This document shows positions 34,809 to 42,360 of a DNA stretch of 64,000 nucleotides, piece after piece (position 1 is the first letter of the stretch; each line of letters opens with the position of its first letter). This stretch comes from Thermoplasmata archaeon (GTDB lineage: Archaea; Thermoplasmatota; Thermoplasmata; Lutacidiplasmatales; UBA184). Below the pieces are notes generated by a model. That model was not told the DNA's origin, searched no databases, and worked only from the letters and a program-made list of their open reading frames with translations. Position numbers and translations under genes: made by a program. The DNA lies in NCBI GenBank assembly GCA_027306505.1, contig DAHUZP010000057.1:1-64000 (forward strand). The letters are read 5' to 3'.

Positions 34809-36011
34809 ATGAGCGCGAACGAGATGCCGACGACGACCTCGCCACGCCGAGGCCACTGTGCCGGCCTCGACGTCCACCAGAAGACGTGCGACGTGGCCCT
34901 GGTGGACCCCGAGGGGAAGGTGGCACGACGTTGGCACATCAAGACCTGCCCCCAGATGCTCGACCAGTTCGCTCGGGAACTGCGGGCGCTCTGCGGACCC
35001 GCCCCGGTGGACCTCGGACTGGAAGCCTCCACCGCCGGCAAGGCGGTCTTCCAGCACCTGAGGAGGCTCGGGCTCGCCGTCCACATGGGGCACCCCCGGA
35101 AGCTCGAGGCCATCCTGAGCTCCGAGACCAAGACCGACCGCAACGACGCCGAGGAGCTCGCTCGTCTCCTGCAAAGCCGTCACTTCCCCGAGGCCTACGT
35201 CCCCTCGGAGGAGATGGAGGAACTGCGGGGCTGGGTGCGGATCCGGGCCGAGCAGGTCGAGAAGCTCACCCGAGTCAAGCAACAGGTCCACGCCCTCCTG
35301 GTCAAACACCATCTCCAGCACGACGCTGCGAGGTACTCCGATATCTTCGGGGTACAGGCGCTTCGTTGGCTGAAGACTGTGGACCTCGTCTCGGAGGCGG
35401 ACAAGCGCCAGCTCCAGGTCCTCCTGGAGGAAGGCGCGCTGCTCGCCCAGCAGATCGCTTCGCTCACCAGCGACCTCGCTCGGCAGGCTGCTCCCCGCAA
35501 GGACGTGGAGCTGCTCCAGAGCATCCCGGGGTTCGACTTCGTGCTGGCGCTCAACCTCATCGCCGAGGTGGGGGACATCCACCGGTTCCGCAACCGCAAG
35601 AAGTTCGCGGCCTACTGTGGTGTGGTCCCGAAGAACAAGGACAGCGGAGGGAAGGTGGCGGAGCACGCCAAGGTCCGCCACGGGAACATGCGGGCGAAGT
35701 GGGCGCTGGAGATCGCGGTCCAGGCGAACGTGCTCAGGGTACGCCAGGGACGCCTGTTCCAGATGTTCCAGGCGCTGAAGGCCCGGGTGGGCGTGCCCAA
35801 GGCGATGATGGCGGTTGCGCACCGGATGGCCTTCGTGGTCTACGGGGTCTGGAAGTCGGGCAAGCCCTACGAGGAGAGAAACCCGGACGCCTTCGAGAAG
35901 AAGCGTGAGCGGCTCGCGCAACGAGCGAGGACCACGGTCGAGTTCCCGTCCGTCGCAGAACTCGTCGAGAAGATGCTATCCCCCGCGACGCCTACGGGGG
36001 TGACGTCGTGA
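34809..36011 (+). CDS. IS110-family transposase
   Basis: The 400-residue product is a DEDD-type IS110 recombinase: the N-terminal RuvC-like part (GLDVHQKTCDVALVDPEGKV, DLGLEASTAGKAVFQHL, TKTDRNDAEELARLL) and the C-terminal transposase-20 part with the catalytic Ser region (LLQSIPGFDFVLALNLIAEVGD, KKFAAYCGVVPKNKDSGG). All key segments are intact. IS110 elements use a structured bridge RNA to select target and donor DNA; it would be in the flanking non-coding DNA. ATG 34809 is chosen near the fold start; an in-frame ATG at 34782 is possible. Confidence 0.93.
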   Translation: MSANEMPTTTSPRRGHCAGLDVHQKTCDVALVDPEGKVARRWHIKTCPQMLDQFARELRALCGPAPVDLGLEASTAGKAVFQHLRRLGLAVHMGHPRKLEAILSSETKTDRNDAEELARLLQSRHFPEAYVPSEEMEELRGWVRIRAEQVEKLTRVKQQVHALLVKHHLQHDAARYSDIFGVQALRWLKTVDLVSEADKRQLQVLLEEGALLAQQIASLTSDLARQAAPRKDVELLQSIPGFDFVLALNLIAEVGDIHRFRNRKKFAAYCGVVPKNKDSGGKVAEHAKVRHGNMRAKWALEIAVQANVLRVRQGRLFQMFQALKARVGVPKAMMAVAHRMAFVVYGVWKSGKPYEERNPDAFEKKRERLAQRARTTVEFPSVAELVEKMLSPATPTGVTS

Positions 36012-36292
36012 CCCGACGAACCTCCCGCCTCACATCCCAGGGCTCGGAGGAGGATTTCCAGGGGAGGTGTACAAATCTTACGGGGTGCGCCTCAACTCCT
36101 AATGAGAGATCTTCCGGCTTTCGCGTGGGTGGCCCTCGAGGAGGAGGATGAAGGGAAGGGGTTCTCCTCAGCCTCCCATGGCCTCGTTCTGGTCCGATCG
36201 TCTTGAGGAGGGGGATCTTGGCTGCCGACCCGGCTCCTACGAACTTCGGCAGAGACTTGTCCACCCGATTGCCGGATGAACCAAAATGACAT

Positions 36293-36550
36293 CTACTCTT
36301 GGCGCGGAGCTATCGTGTAGTTCCAGTGAGGGAACGTGGGGTGGGGCCTCAGGTTGATCGTCCCCATCTCCCCCTTGGAGAACTTCAGGCCCGCCTCATA
36401 CTCCTTCCGGTCCAGCACCGCCTTCACCCTCAGCCCCTTCTGGGTTCGAATGCTCCCGATCAGGCTCGCCACCGTCTCGTAGCTGCTCAGGGGAACCCCG
36501 CGCCAGGTCATGCTGATGAACGAGAACATCCGATGCTCGACTTTGTTCCG
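36293..36550 (-). pseudogene. C-terminal remnant of an ISAzo13-type transposase
   Basis: The translated segment NKVEHRMFSFIS followed by WRGVPLSSYETVASLIGSI, RTQKGLRVKAVLD, YEAGLKFSKGEMGTINLRPH and HWNYTIAPRQE matches the end of ISAzo13/DDE transposases. Only about 85 residues remain; the upstream part is replaced by the MFS gene in another frame of the same strand. The fragment cannot transpose. Confidence 0.75.
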
Positions 36551-37838
36551 GGGATTGTCCCGTACGGGCCCATCCCCTCACCGCGGCACTTGCCAGCAAC
36601 GCGAACGAGCTCACGGCAACTCCGACGCCAGCAACCAGGAACGTCTGTCCCACCCCGACCGCGAGGATGGTCAACCCGCCCACGACCTGTCCCGCAGGAA
36701 TCATCGCGAAGCTTATCGCCTCGTCGAGGGCGAAGTACCTCCCGAGGAACTTACTTGGGACAGATCTCTGCGTCGCGGAGAGCCATGACGTATTGCCTAA
36801 TGAGAACACGCAGCCCCAGGCAAAGAAGAACAAGACGGAGGGAAGGAAGGAGGCCGTGAGGGCGAGGCCGATGAGGGGCAACCCCGCCGCGCCCCAGGCT
36901 ACCGCCGCCCAGACCCCGGGGGCACGGTCCGTCCGGAGTCGCCCAGGAAGGAGAGAGCCGACGGCAATCCCCATGCTCCCCATGGCGAGGAGAACTCCGA
37001 AGGCGGTGACTCCCAAATGAAGCTGGACGGCGACGTAGACGACCTCGTACCCGTTGAACATCATGAAGAAGAAGTTCGTGACCATGCTGACGATAGTGAG
37101 GGTGAGAAGCGCCTCTTGAGTGCGAAGGAACCGCATCCCTTCGCGGACGTCGGAGACCAAAGATTGCTTCGGTGCATCCTGCTTGCGCACGGGTTCGGTT
37201 ACGACAGAGATTACCATGAGGGCGACCAACGCTCCCGCCAAGGCCTCGGTCGTGGCATCAATCCCAAGACCGAATGCTGCCTGCGCTTGACTCCCAAGAA
37301 GAGCGGCCCCCGCGACCAACGTCACCCCACCCAGCGGACTCCCGACTAACGCCGCGATTGTCGTCCCCGACATGAGCAGCCCATTCCCGTCGGTCAGACT
37401 GTGAGGCGGGAGGAGCCGGGGCAAGAGCGCCCTCCTCGCGGGGCGGGAAATCGTGCTCAATGTCGCGGTGACGAAGGTACAGACGACAACGATGGGGACA
37501 CTCACCCCAACCAGAAGGACCAAGAGAGCCAACACACCGTAGCTCGCAGCGCGGCCCGCGTTACAGCTAACTATGAGCCGACGACGGTCCCATCTATCGA
37601 CGAGCGCCCCGGCCAAGACCCCGAACACCAACGTCGGGCCAAAGGTCGCGATTCCAACCGCGGTGATGGCTAGCGCATTGTGGGTCGTGCTGTAGACGAT
37701 CCAACTGATGATGACTCCCCCAATCGAACCACCCAACGTTGCGGTTATCGATCCCACCCAGAGCAATCGGAAGTTGCGATTCCGGAGAAACAAGGCGGGG
37801 GGGGCGGACTGGGAGACCGTCTCGGGCCTTGTGTCCAT
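36396..37838 (-). CDS. MFS exporter (MFS_3/EntS-like) with an aberrant C-terminus
   Basis: The 480-residue protein has about 12 membrane helices. The start FLRNRNFRLLWVGSITATLGGS, the loop GALVDRWDRRRLIV (MFS signature) and the cytoplasmic half with VREGMRFLRTQEALLTL are typical of the MFS_3 group of small-molecule exporters. The last ~50 residues are hydrophilic and are encoded by the transposase remnant in a different frame, so the natural C-terminus was lost; the last membrane helix (GVAVSSFALLASAAVRGW) seems complete. The IS4-type element is inserted 20-30 bp upstream of its ATG and probably removed its promoter. Before that insertion it faced the graspetide precursor divergently, so it may be its exporter. 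Confidence 0.85.
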   Translation of the reverse strand: MDTRPETVSQSAPPALFLRNRNFRLLWVGSITATLGGSIGGVIISWIVYSTTHNALAITAVGIATFGPTLVFGVLAGALVDRWDRRRLIVSCNAGRAASYGVLALLVLLVGVSVPIVVVCTFVTATLSTISRPARRALLPRLLPPHSLTDGNGLLMSGTTIAALVGSPLGGVTLVAGAALLGSQAQAAFGLGIDATTEALAGALVALMVISVVTEPVRKQDAPKQSLVSDVREGMRFLRTQEALLTLTIVSMVTNFFFMMFNGYEVVYVAVQLHLGVTAFGVLLAMGSMGIAVGSLLPGRLRTDRAPGVWAAVAWGAAGLPLIGLALTASFLPSVLFFFAWGCVFSLGNTSWLSATQRSVPSKFLGRYFALDEAISFAMIPAGQVVGGLTILAVGVGQTFLVAGVGVAVSSFALLASAAVRGWARTGQSPEQSRASDVLVHQHDLARGSPEQLRDGGEPDREHSNPEGAEGEGGAGPEGV

Positions 37839-37868
37839 GCCCCTTCCACAGGGAGTCGGATACATCAA

Positions 37869-39406
37869 CATCGGGCATCGAATAGCCCCCCACACCCCCA
37901 CCCTACCCCTGTAGTCCCCTCCCCGTAAGCGATTCGAGTGGAACCCGTCCGGCTTATCGAGGGGTGTTCACACCCCCTCGATGTTGGCGACACCGAGCGA
38001 CGACCTGTCCCTTCGCGTAGACCACCTCGGCTATCGACGGAAGAGCCCACCTCCGCGACCTCTCGACAGGGCCTCCGCTCAGGAGTCCCTGGATCGTCTC
38101 CTCCCCCATGAGACCATTCACCAGATCGCTCGGGAGACCGGGTTCGTGGTCCGCGAGCGGACCATCGATCCCGTGGTCTTCCTCTGGACCTTGGTCCTCG
38201 GGTTCGGGATAGACCTCCACCGCTTTCTCGAAGAGCTGCGCGAAGCTTACGTGAGGGCCGCCGAGCTCGAACACCTCGCGTGCTCCACCTACTACCTGCG
38301 CTTCACCCCGAAGCTCAGCGAGTTCCTGCGCCGCTGCCTCCAGGTCGCCCTGGCCAACCTTCCCCAGGAACCGGGTCGGGAGCTCGACCCCCGCCTGAAA
38401 CGCATCGCCGAGGACGTGGTCATCAAGGACTCCAGCGTGGTCCGGCTCCACGCCTCCCTCGCCACCAAGTTCCCGGCCACTCGCTCCCGCAAGGTGGCGG
38501 CCGGGGTCAAGGTCGACATCCTGGTCTCGGTCTGTGCCAACGGCCCCAAGAGCGTGGCGCTGGTGGGCGAGCGGACCGCGGACATCAAGACCCTCCGCCT
38601 CGGACCCTGGATCAAGGGACGTATCCTCCTCGCCGACCTGGGATACTACAGCCACCGGCTCTTCGCCAAGATCACGGAGTACGAGGGGTTCTTCGTGAGC
38701 CGTGAGAAGGAGAACGCGGACCCGCTCTTCGTTCGCTCGCTCAAGGTCCACCGAGGTCGGGCCATCGGCCTGGACGGGAAGCGGCTCTCCGAGGTGCTTC
38801 CCCGGCTGGACCGAGGCGTCTTGGACGCCGAGGTGGAACTGAGCTACAAGAGACGGGTCTACAGCGGCAGACGGTCCTCGGACACCTTGGTGTGCCGCCT
38901 GGTCGCAATCTGGAGCGAGAAGGACGGGAAGTACCATGTCTACCTGACCAACATCGCTCCCGAGCATCTCAGCGCGGAGGAGGTGGCGTGCCTGTATTCT
39001 TTGAGGTGGGAGATCGAGCTGACCTTCAAGGAGCTGAAGACCAGCTACGCACTGGACAAGTTCAAGACGACGAACGAGCACGTCATGGAGGCCCTGATCT
39101 GGACCGCGTTGCTAACGTTGGTGGCGAGCCGACGACTGCACAACCTGGTCCGGGCGAGGGCGCTACCGGAGCATCGGGAGCGCTACACCCAGCTGCGGTG
39201 GGGAAAGGTGTTCCGACGGACCGCCCAGAACATCCTGGACTGCCTCCTCGTCCACCTGGGAGTCCATCCCGATGGAACGAGCAGCCGCCGATCACTGAGG
39301 GCGATGAGCATCGCCCTGACACGCTTCACCCTGGATCCCCACATCAACCGGGCGAGGTTTCGAGAGGAGTGGTCAACCTGAGGTCGGGCTTATTCGATGC
39401 CCGATG
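37869..39406 (+). mobile_element. IS4-family insertion sequence, complete, 1,538 bp
   Basis: Left end CATCGGGCATCGAATAGCCC (37869) and the reverse complement of the right end CATCGGGCATCGAATAAGCC (39406) agree apart from one extra base. GATACATCAA flanks the element on both sides (37859-37868 and 39407-39416), a 10-bp target duplication as known for ISH8-like IS4 elements. The transposase is intact, so the insertion is probably recent. Confidence 0.9.
37981..39381 (+). CDS. IS4-family transposase (ISH8-like)
   Basis: The 466-residue DDE transposase has the first Asp in VIKDSSVVRLHASLA, the second in ILLADLGYYSHRLF and the C-terminal YREK signature YSLRWEIELTFKELK (Y-x2-R-x3-E-x6-K) with the catalytic Glu. 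A beta-rich insertion lies between the second Asp and Glu, as in the family. It reads through most of the element, and its length is normal. Confidence 0.95.
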   Translation: MLATPSDDLSLRVDHLGYRRKSPPPRPLDRASAQESLDRLLPHETIHQIARETGFVVRERTIDPVVFLWTLVLGFGIDLHRFLEELREAYVRAAELEHLACSTYYLRFTPKLSEFLRRCLQVALANLPQEPGRELDPRLKRIAEDVVIKDSSVVRLHASLATKFPATRSRKVAAGVKVDILVSVCANGPKSVALVGERTADIKTLRLGPWIKGRILLADLGYYSHRLFAKITEYEGFFVSREKENADPLFVRSLKVHRGRAIGLDGKRLSEVLPRLDRGVLDAEVELSYKRRVYSGRRSSDTLVCRLVAIWSEKDGKYHVYLTNIAPEHLSAEEVACLYSLRWEIELTFKELKTSYALDKFKTTNEHVMEALIWTALLTLVASRRLHNLVRARALPEHRERYTQLRWGKVFRRTAQNILDCLLVHLGVHPDGTSSRRSLRAMSIALTRFTLDPHINRARFREEWST

Positions 39407-39642
39407 GATACATCAAGGGAAGCGACGTGGTCCAGCGGAACGAGGGAGGCCCGTTCCCCGGATGTGAATTGGAGCTGCAAGTCCCTCATTGGGGACGAGC
39501 ATCTTCTCGACCACCCGGGTGGCGAGGGGGCCTCGACCCAATCACGCTCGGCGAAGATCTGGCCGGGAAGGAGGCTTCGGGGTCAACTCGGCAACCCACC
39601 GATTGAACGTACAGTTTAGCAGTAAAGCCGTGGAAGCTACGT

Positions 39643-39650
39643 CTAAATAT
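39643..39650 (+). promoter_or_regulatory. TATA box for the graspetide precursor gene
   Basis: CTAAATAT is centred about 26 nt before the ATG at 39672 in a locally AT-rich stretch, so the transcript would be nearly leaderless. Confidence 0.55.
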
Positions 39651-39671
39651 TGGATTGGATATGGTCAATTC

Positions 39672-39833
39672 ATGGTGACCACATCCTCACGCCAGAAGAC
39701 CGAAGCCAAGGAAGCAGACCAATTGGGGCAGAAGCCCTTCGCCATGTTGTGGATTGAAAGCGTCGACAGACCGTCTCGCCGAGGCGTAAAGAGGATGATT
39801 AACACCTCGTTCGATAACGACGAAGGGGGCTGA
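39672..39833 (+). CDS. Putative graspetide (omega-ester RiPP) precursor peptide, 53 aa
   Basis: This small ORF sits upstream of an MvdD-like ATP-grasp enzyme and behind a good TATA box. The leader (residues 1-32) holds QKPFAMLWIES at 20-30, which resembles the PFFARFL-type motif that graspetide leaders use to bind their maturase. The C-terminal core, NTSFDNDEGG at 44-53, combines hydroxyl donors (Thr45, Ser46) with acid acceptors (Asp48, Asp50, Glu51), the pairs needed for side-chain ester bonds. Lys40 could be an amine donor for an amide. The assignment is inferred from context, composition and motif; no close relative is known to me. Confidence 0.55.
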   Translation: MVTTSSRQKTEAKEADQLGQKPFAMLWIESVDRPSRRGVKRMINTSFDNDEGG

Positions 39834-39903
39834 TTTCTCAAGGACCCAGTTTGCTCCCAGTGGTGCCACGCGCCGGTAGGGTTCGCAGAGGTCCGAGTGG
39901 GCG

Positions 39904-40153
39904 TGTGGCGCTGGGGGCTCCGTTGGCGTCCCGGGGGGGCGGGCGGGGTGTCCTGCCCCCGGCTTCGGTTCGCGGTGGTGTGTCGGCGGGGCCTGCGGCG
40001 CTGGCGTTGGTCGTGGCGCTTGGCCCTGGTTCGTTGCTTGGTCTGTCGCGGGCGTTTGGGGGTCGCGGGCCCGTTGTTGCGCGGTCGCTCCCTGTGGGCT
40101 CTCCGGCGGGGTGGGGTAGCGGGGTGGGGTAGCTCGCGCGGCGGCGTTGGGGG
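39904..40153 (+). other. Adenine-depleted G/T-rich spacer with a G-quadruplex motif
   Basis: Between the precursor and maturase genes, the plus strand has almost no adenine for about 200 nt (39904-40105). Near its end two copies of GCGGGGTGGGGTAG make four G4 runs (40108-40129), a textbook G-quadruplex motif about 25 nt before the maturase GTG. Short frames exist on both strands but none looks like a real protein. It may be regulatory leader or simply low-complexity DNA. Confidence 0.5.
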
Positions 40154-41188
40154 GTGGCTGTGACCGTCCTTCTCGTCAGCACGGGGAGGGACGGGCACGT
40201 CCCGATGCTTCGGGAGGAGTTCTCGTCGCGTGGCGTGAGTTGTTTCTACTTGGACGTTGGAAACATACAGGGTTATGGCATTTCTTTGGGGAGCAGCCTC
40301 GGAGCTTGCGGGTCCCGCATCGAAGGCCCGGACGGGAAATTGGTCATCTCCGATATCGAGGGAGTCTGGGCCCAAATCTTTTTCAATGTTCGATTGAACC
40401 TCAGAACGAAGACGAAAGGCCTCGGCCGGACCGAACGACTATTTGTTCAAGACGAGTGGGCGACCGCGCTGTTCAACGTGTACTCACTAACCGCGGACCG
40501 ACACTGGGCGAATCCCCCGGAAGCGGGATTCCGCACGACCTCTCGGCTCAACCAGTTAGCCGTGGCTGCTCGGGCCGGATTTGAAGTTCCGGCGACCATT
40601 GAGACCACCTTCCCCGACGAGGCTATTGGTTTCTCCCGAGCCTACCCGAAGGGCGTCGCCACCAAGCGAGTCGCCGACAAGGGCCTAGGTGTGGCCTCCA
40701 TCTGCCGATCCGGGAGGGGCTTGCTCACCAATCGCCTCATGGCCAAGGACATCACCCCCGAGGTCGCAAGCGCGGTCCGTCTCTGCCCGACACAGCTCCA
40801 AGAGTACGTGGAGAAGGCGACCGAACTCAGGGTCTACCTGATTGGTCGGAAAGTGCTGGCCGCGGAACTCATGTCCCAGGAAAACAGAGCCACGTTGACA
40901 GATTGGAGGCGCTATCCCTTGTTGAGGGGGGCTGGAGGGAAACCTATCGAATACGACTGGGGACACTGGAAGTGCCGAGCTGTAAAGCTCCCCGAGAGCA
41001 TGATTGCCCGGTGCCGAAAAGTAGCGGCTGAGCTTGGCCTCTGGTATACAGGGATGGACTTCATCCGTACCCCGGAGGGAAAGACGGTCTTCCTAGAGGC
41101 CAACGATGGTGGCGCTTTTGGGTGGCTCGAGAACCTCACCGGTCTCCCGATCACGCGAACCCTCGCCGACGAGCTCCTTTCCTCTTAG
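40154..41188 (+). CDS. MvdD-like ATP-grasp RiPP maturase (graspetide synthetase)
   Basis: The 344-residue protein has the layout of ATP-grasp peptide maturases: an N-terminal Rossmann-like part (VTVLLVSTGRDGHVPM, CFYLDVGNIQ), then the ATP-grasp core with NQLAVAARAGFEVPATIET, ATKRVADKG (lysine region), LQEYVEKATELRVYLIGRKV (adenine contact) and the metal-binding end MDFIRTPEGKTVFLEAND followed by GWLENLTGLPITRTLADEL. That last segment is the hallmark of the MvdC/MvdD family, which makes omega-ester or omega-amide bonds between side chains. GTG 40154 (or GTG 40160) is the start. Together with the 53-residue ORF upstream it suggests an archaeal graspetide. General RimK-like ligase is the alternative. 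Confidence 0.78.
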   Translation: MAVTVLLVSTGRDGHVPMLREEFSSRGVSCFYLDVGNIQGYGISLGSSLGACGSRIEGPDGKLVISDIEGVWAQIFFNVRLNLRTKTKGLGRTERLFVQDEWATALFNVYSLTADRHWANPPEAGFRTTSRLNQLAVAARAGFEVPATIETTFPDEAIGFSRAYPKGVATKRVADKGLGVASICRSGRGLLTNRLMAKDITPEVASAVRLCPTQLQEYVEKATELRVYLIGRKVLAAELMSQENRATLTDWRRYPLLRGAGGKPIEYDWGHWKCRAVKLPESMIARCRKVAAELGLWYTGMDFIRTPEGKTVFLEANDGGAFGWLENLTGLPITRTLADELLSS

Positions 41189-41480
41189 GACCCGTGGTGG
41201 ACTTTCGGCGCGCCGAGCAGCCATGCGAACCAAAGAGGTGTGAGACGAACCGATGAGCCAGAAAGGCTTGGGGCGGCAGGTTTGCACGAGTCAAACCATG
41301 TCGCGCATCTTCTTTCGGTGACGTGCTAGCACGGCTACGTGGGCTCGAACAGGGCAGAGTGTCCGTCCACCGACCTTGATGGAATAGGCACCGGGATCCG
41401 ATTTCCGGTTCAATGAACGATGGTCCGGGCGTTCAGTGGCTACAGCGCTTACGATAGGAAATCTAGAAGGTTGATGTGTG
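41189..41480. other. Non-coding end of the island
   Basis: No supported gene; the sequence is of moderate GC and has only short random frames. It carries no recognisable RNA. The right inverted repeat follows. Confidence 0.4.
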
Positions 41481-41590
41481 AGACTTTGAAGTATTCAACG
41501 AAGTGAAGACTGAGGAGAGGTACGGAGTGGAACACCAGGGACTATCTGCGGTTCCCGGTTGGACCGAGCGCAGCGAGGGTCGAGGCGGAG
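41481..41590 (-). repeat. 110-bp inverted repeat, right end of the island
   Basis: Reverse complement matches 32946-33055 at 103 of 110 positions, ungapped. It ends CGAGGCGGAG at 41590. Confidence 0.85.
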
Positions 41591-41600
41591 CACTTTCGCC
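41591..41600 (+). repeat. Direct repeat CACTTTCGCC, right copy
   Basis: Second copy of the 10-bp repeat adjoining the 3' end of tRNA-Glu; abuts the right inverted repeat with no gap. Confidence 0.65.
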
Positions 41601-41602
41601 CT

Positions 41603-41978
41603 GACGGTCGCCCAGGGGCTCCGATCCCGGTTTCTTCCCTCTGCCATTCGGACGGTGCGGGGCGCGCCTGAAACGGAGGGCGAACCATATCCCCCGCCTC
41701 CGCGAGATGCGGGACCCTGAGGCCGGGGTCGCCCTCGGGGCTGAGGTTCCCTGCCCATGGTCGGAGACCGGTCGGGGACCTCGGGCCCCAGGGGGCCCTT
41801 CCGACGCTCAACCCCTCTTACCGGAGGCTCCTGGCCCCAAACCTAGCCTGTAGGGGGGGTGAGGGGTAGGTCTCGTCTCCACCAAGCTTATCCAGTCCCC
41901 ACGGAGTGCCCCCAGCGCGTAGCGTCCTACCCGTTCTTTCGTTCCTGGGAGCGGGCGGGCGAACTCACGGAGCGAAGC
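41603..41978. other. Non-coding stretch between island and the Sm-like gene
   Basis: No supported gene. The DNA is GC-rich with several palindromes (GGGCCCCAGGGGGCCC near 41790). This is the original downstream flank of tRNA-Glu before the island entered. I see no known structural RNA. Confidence 0.4.
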
Positions 41979-42314
41979 TTGACCGAGACGGCGCACAGCT
42001 ACTTGGAGCGAGCCGAGGGCCGAGAGGTCGTCGTCCGGCTGAAGGACCGCTCCCTCAAGGGCATCCTTCGGGGCTTCGATGATTTCCTCAACCTCCACCT
42101 CGAGAAGGTGGAAGAGACGTTCGAGGACCGAACGCGGAGCTTCGAGCAGTTGGTCATTCGCGGGTCGCAGGTCCTGAGCGTCCAGGCCGCGGTCCTGGGG
42201 CCCCCGATCGTGGCTTCGCAGGAGACCCGGCTCTGGTCGGGCAGCCGCTCCGATCGGTCCGAATCCTTCCGTCCGGGGGGCACGGACGCTCCGTTCGGGC
42301 ACTCCCGGCGGTAA
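41979..42314 (+). CDS. Archaeal Sm-like (LSm) RNA-binding protein
   Basis: Residues about 10-72 of the 111-residue product are an Sm fold: EVVVRLKDRSLKGILRGFDDFLNLHLEKVEE is split by the usual Sm1 variable loop, and EQLVIRGSQVLSVQA is Sm2 with its RG motif. Archaeal Sm proteins form heptamers that bind U-rich RNA. No ATG or GTG lies near the fold start; TTG at 41979 (after ACGGAGCGA) gives MTETAHSYLERAEG and is the most plausible start. The C-terminal 40 residues are a disordered Ser/Arg/Pro-rich extension. Confidence 0.88.
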   Translation: MTETAHSYLERAEGREVVVRLKDRSLKGILRGFDDFLNLHLEKVEETFEDRTRSFEQLVIRGSQVLSVQAAVLGPPIVASQETRLWSGSRSDRSESFRPGGTDAPFGHSRR

Positions 42315-42360
42315 GCTCCGGTCCGGCCCAGCGGGCCGGTCCGTCCCTCCGGTGCGGGGG

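Larger units (their letters stand above)
32946..41590. mobile_element. 8.6-kb mobile island beside tRNA-Glu, bounded by 110-bp inverted repeats
   Basis: The island is defined by ungapped 110-bp inverted ends, a 10-bp flanking direct repeat, its site next to a tRNA gene, and its content: IS3-type, IS110-type and IS4-type transposases, an ISAzo13-type remnant, an MFS exporter and a probable graspetide pair. Parts of it (about 36.3-37.9 and 39.6-41.5 kb) are visibly richer in A+T than the chromosome on either side. No tyrosine integrase is present, so the mobilising enzyme is unclear; it could be one of the transposases, or an enzyme supplied in trans. Confidence 0.7.

Noticed and set aside
39904-40105. 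Template of a diversity-generating retroelement, suggested by adenine depletion
   Set aside because: No reverse transcriptase, no template/variable repeat pair and no C-type-lectin-like target gene are present.
39665-40375. Minus-strand 236-codon frame through the G/T-rich spacer
   Set aside because: It is Arg/Pro/Thr low complexity over the A-poor tract and overlaps both the precursor and the maturase; no domain seen.
41603-41978. Structural RNA (SRP, RNase P or 5S) in the gap before the Sm-like gene
   Set aside because: I looked for conserved motifs of these RNAs and saw none; the palindromes present are short and GC-driven.
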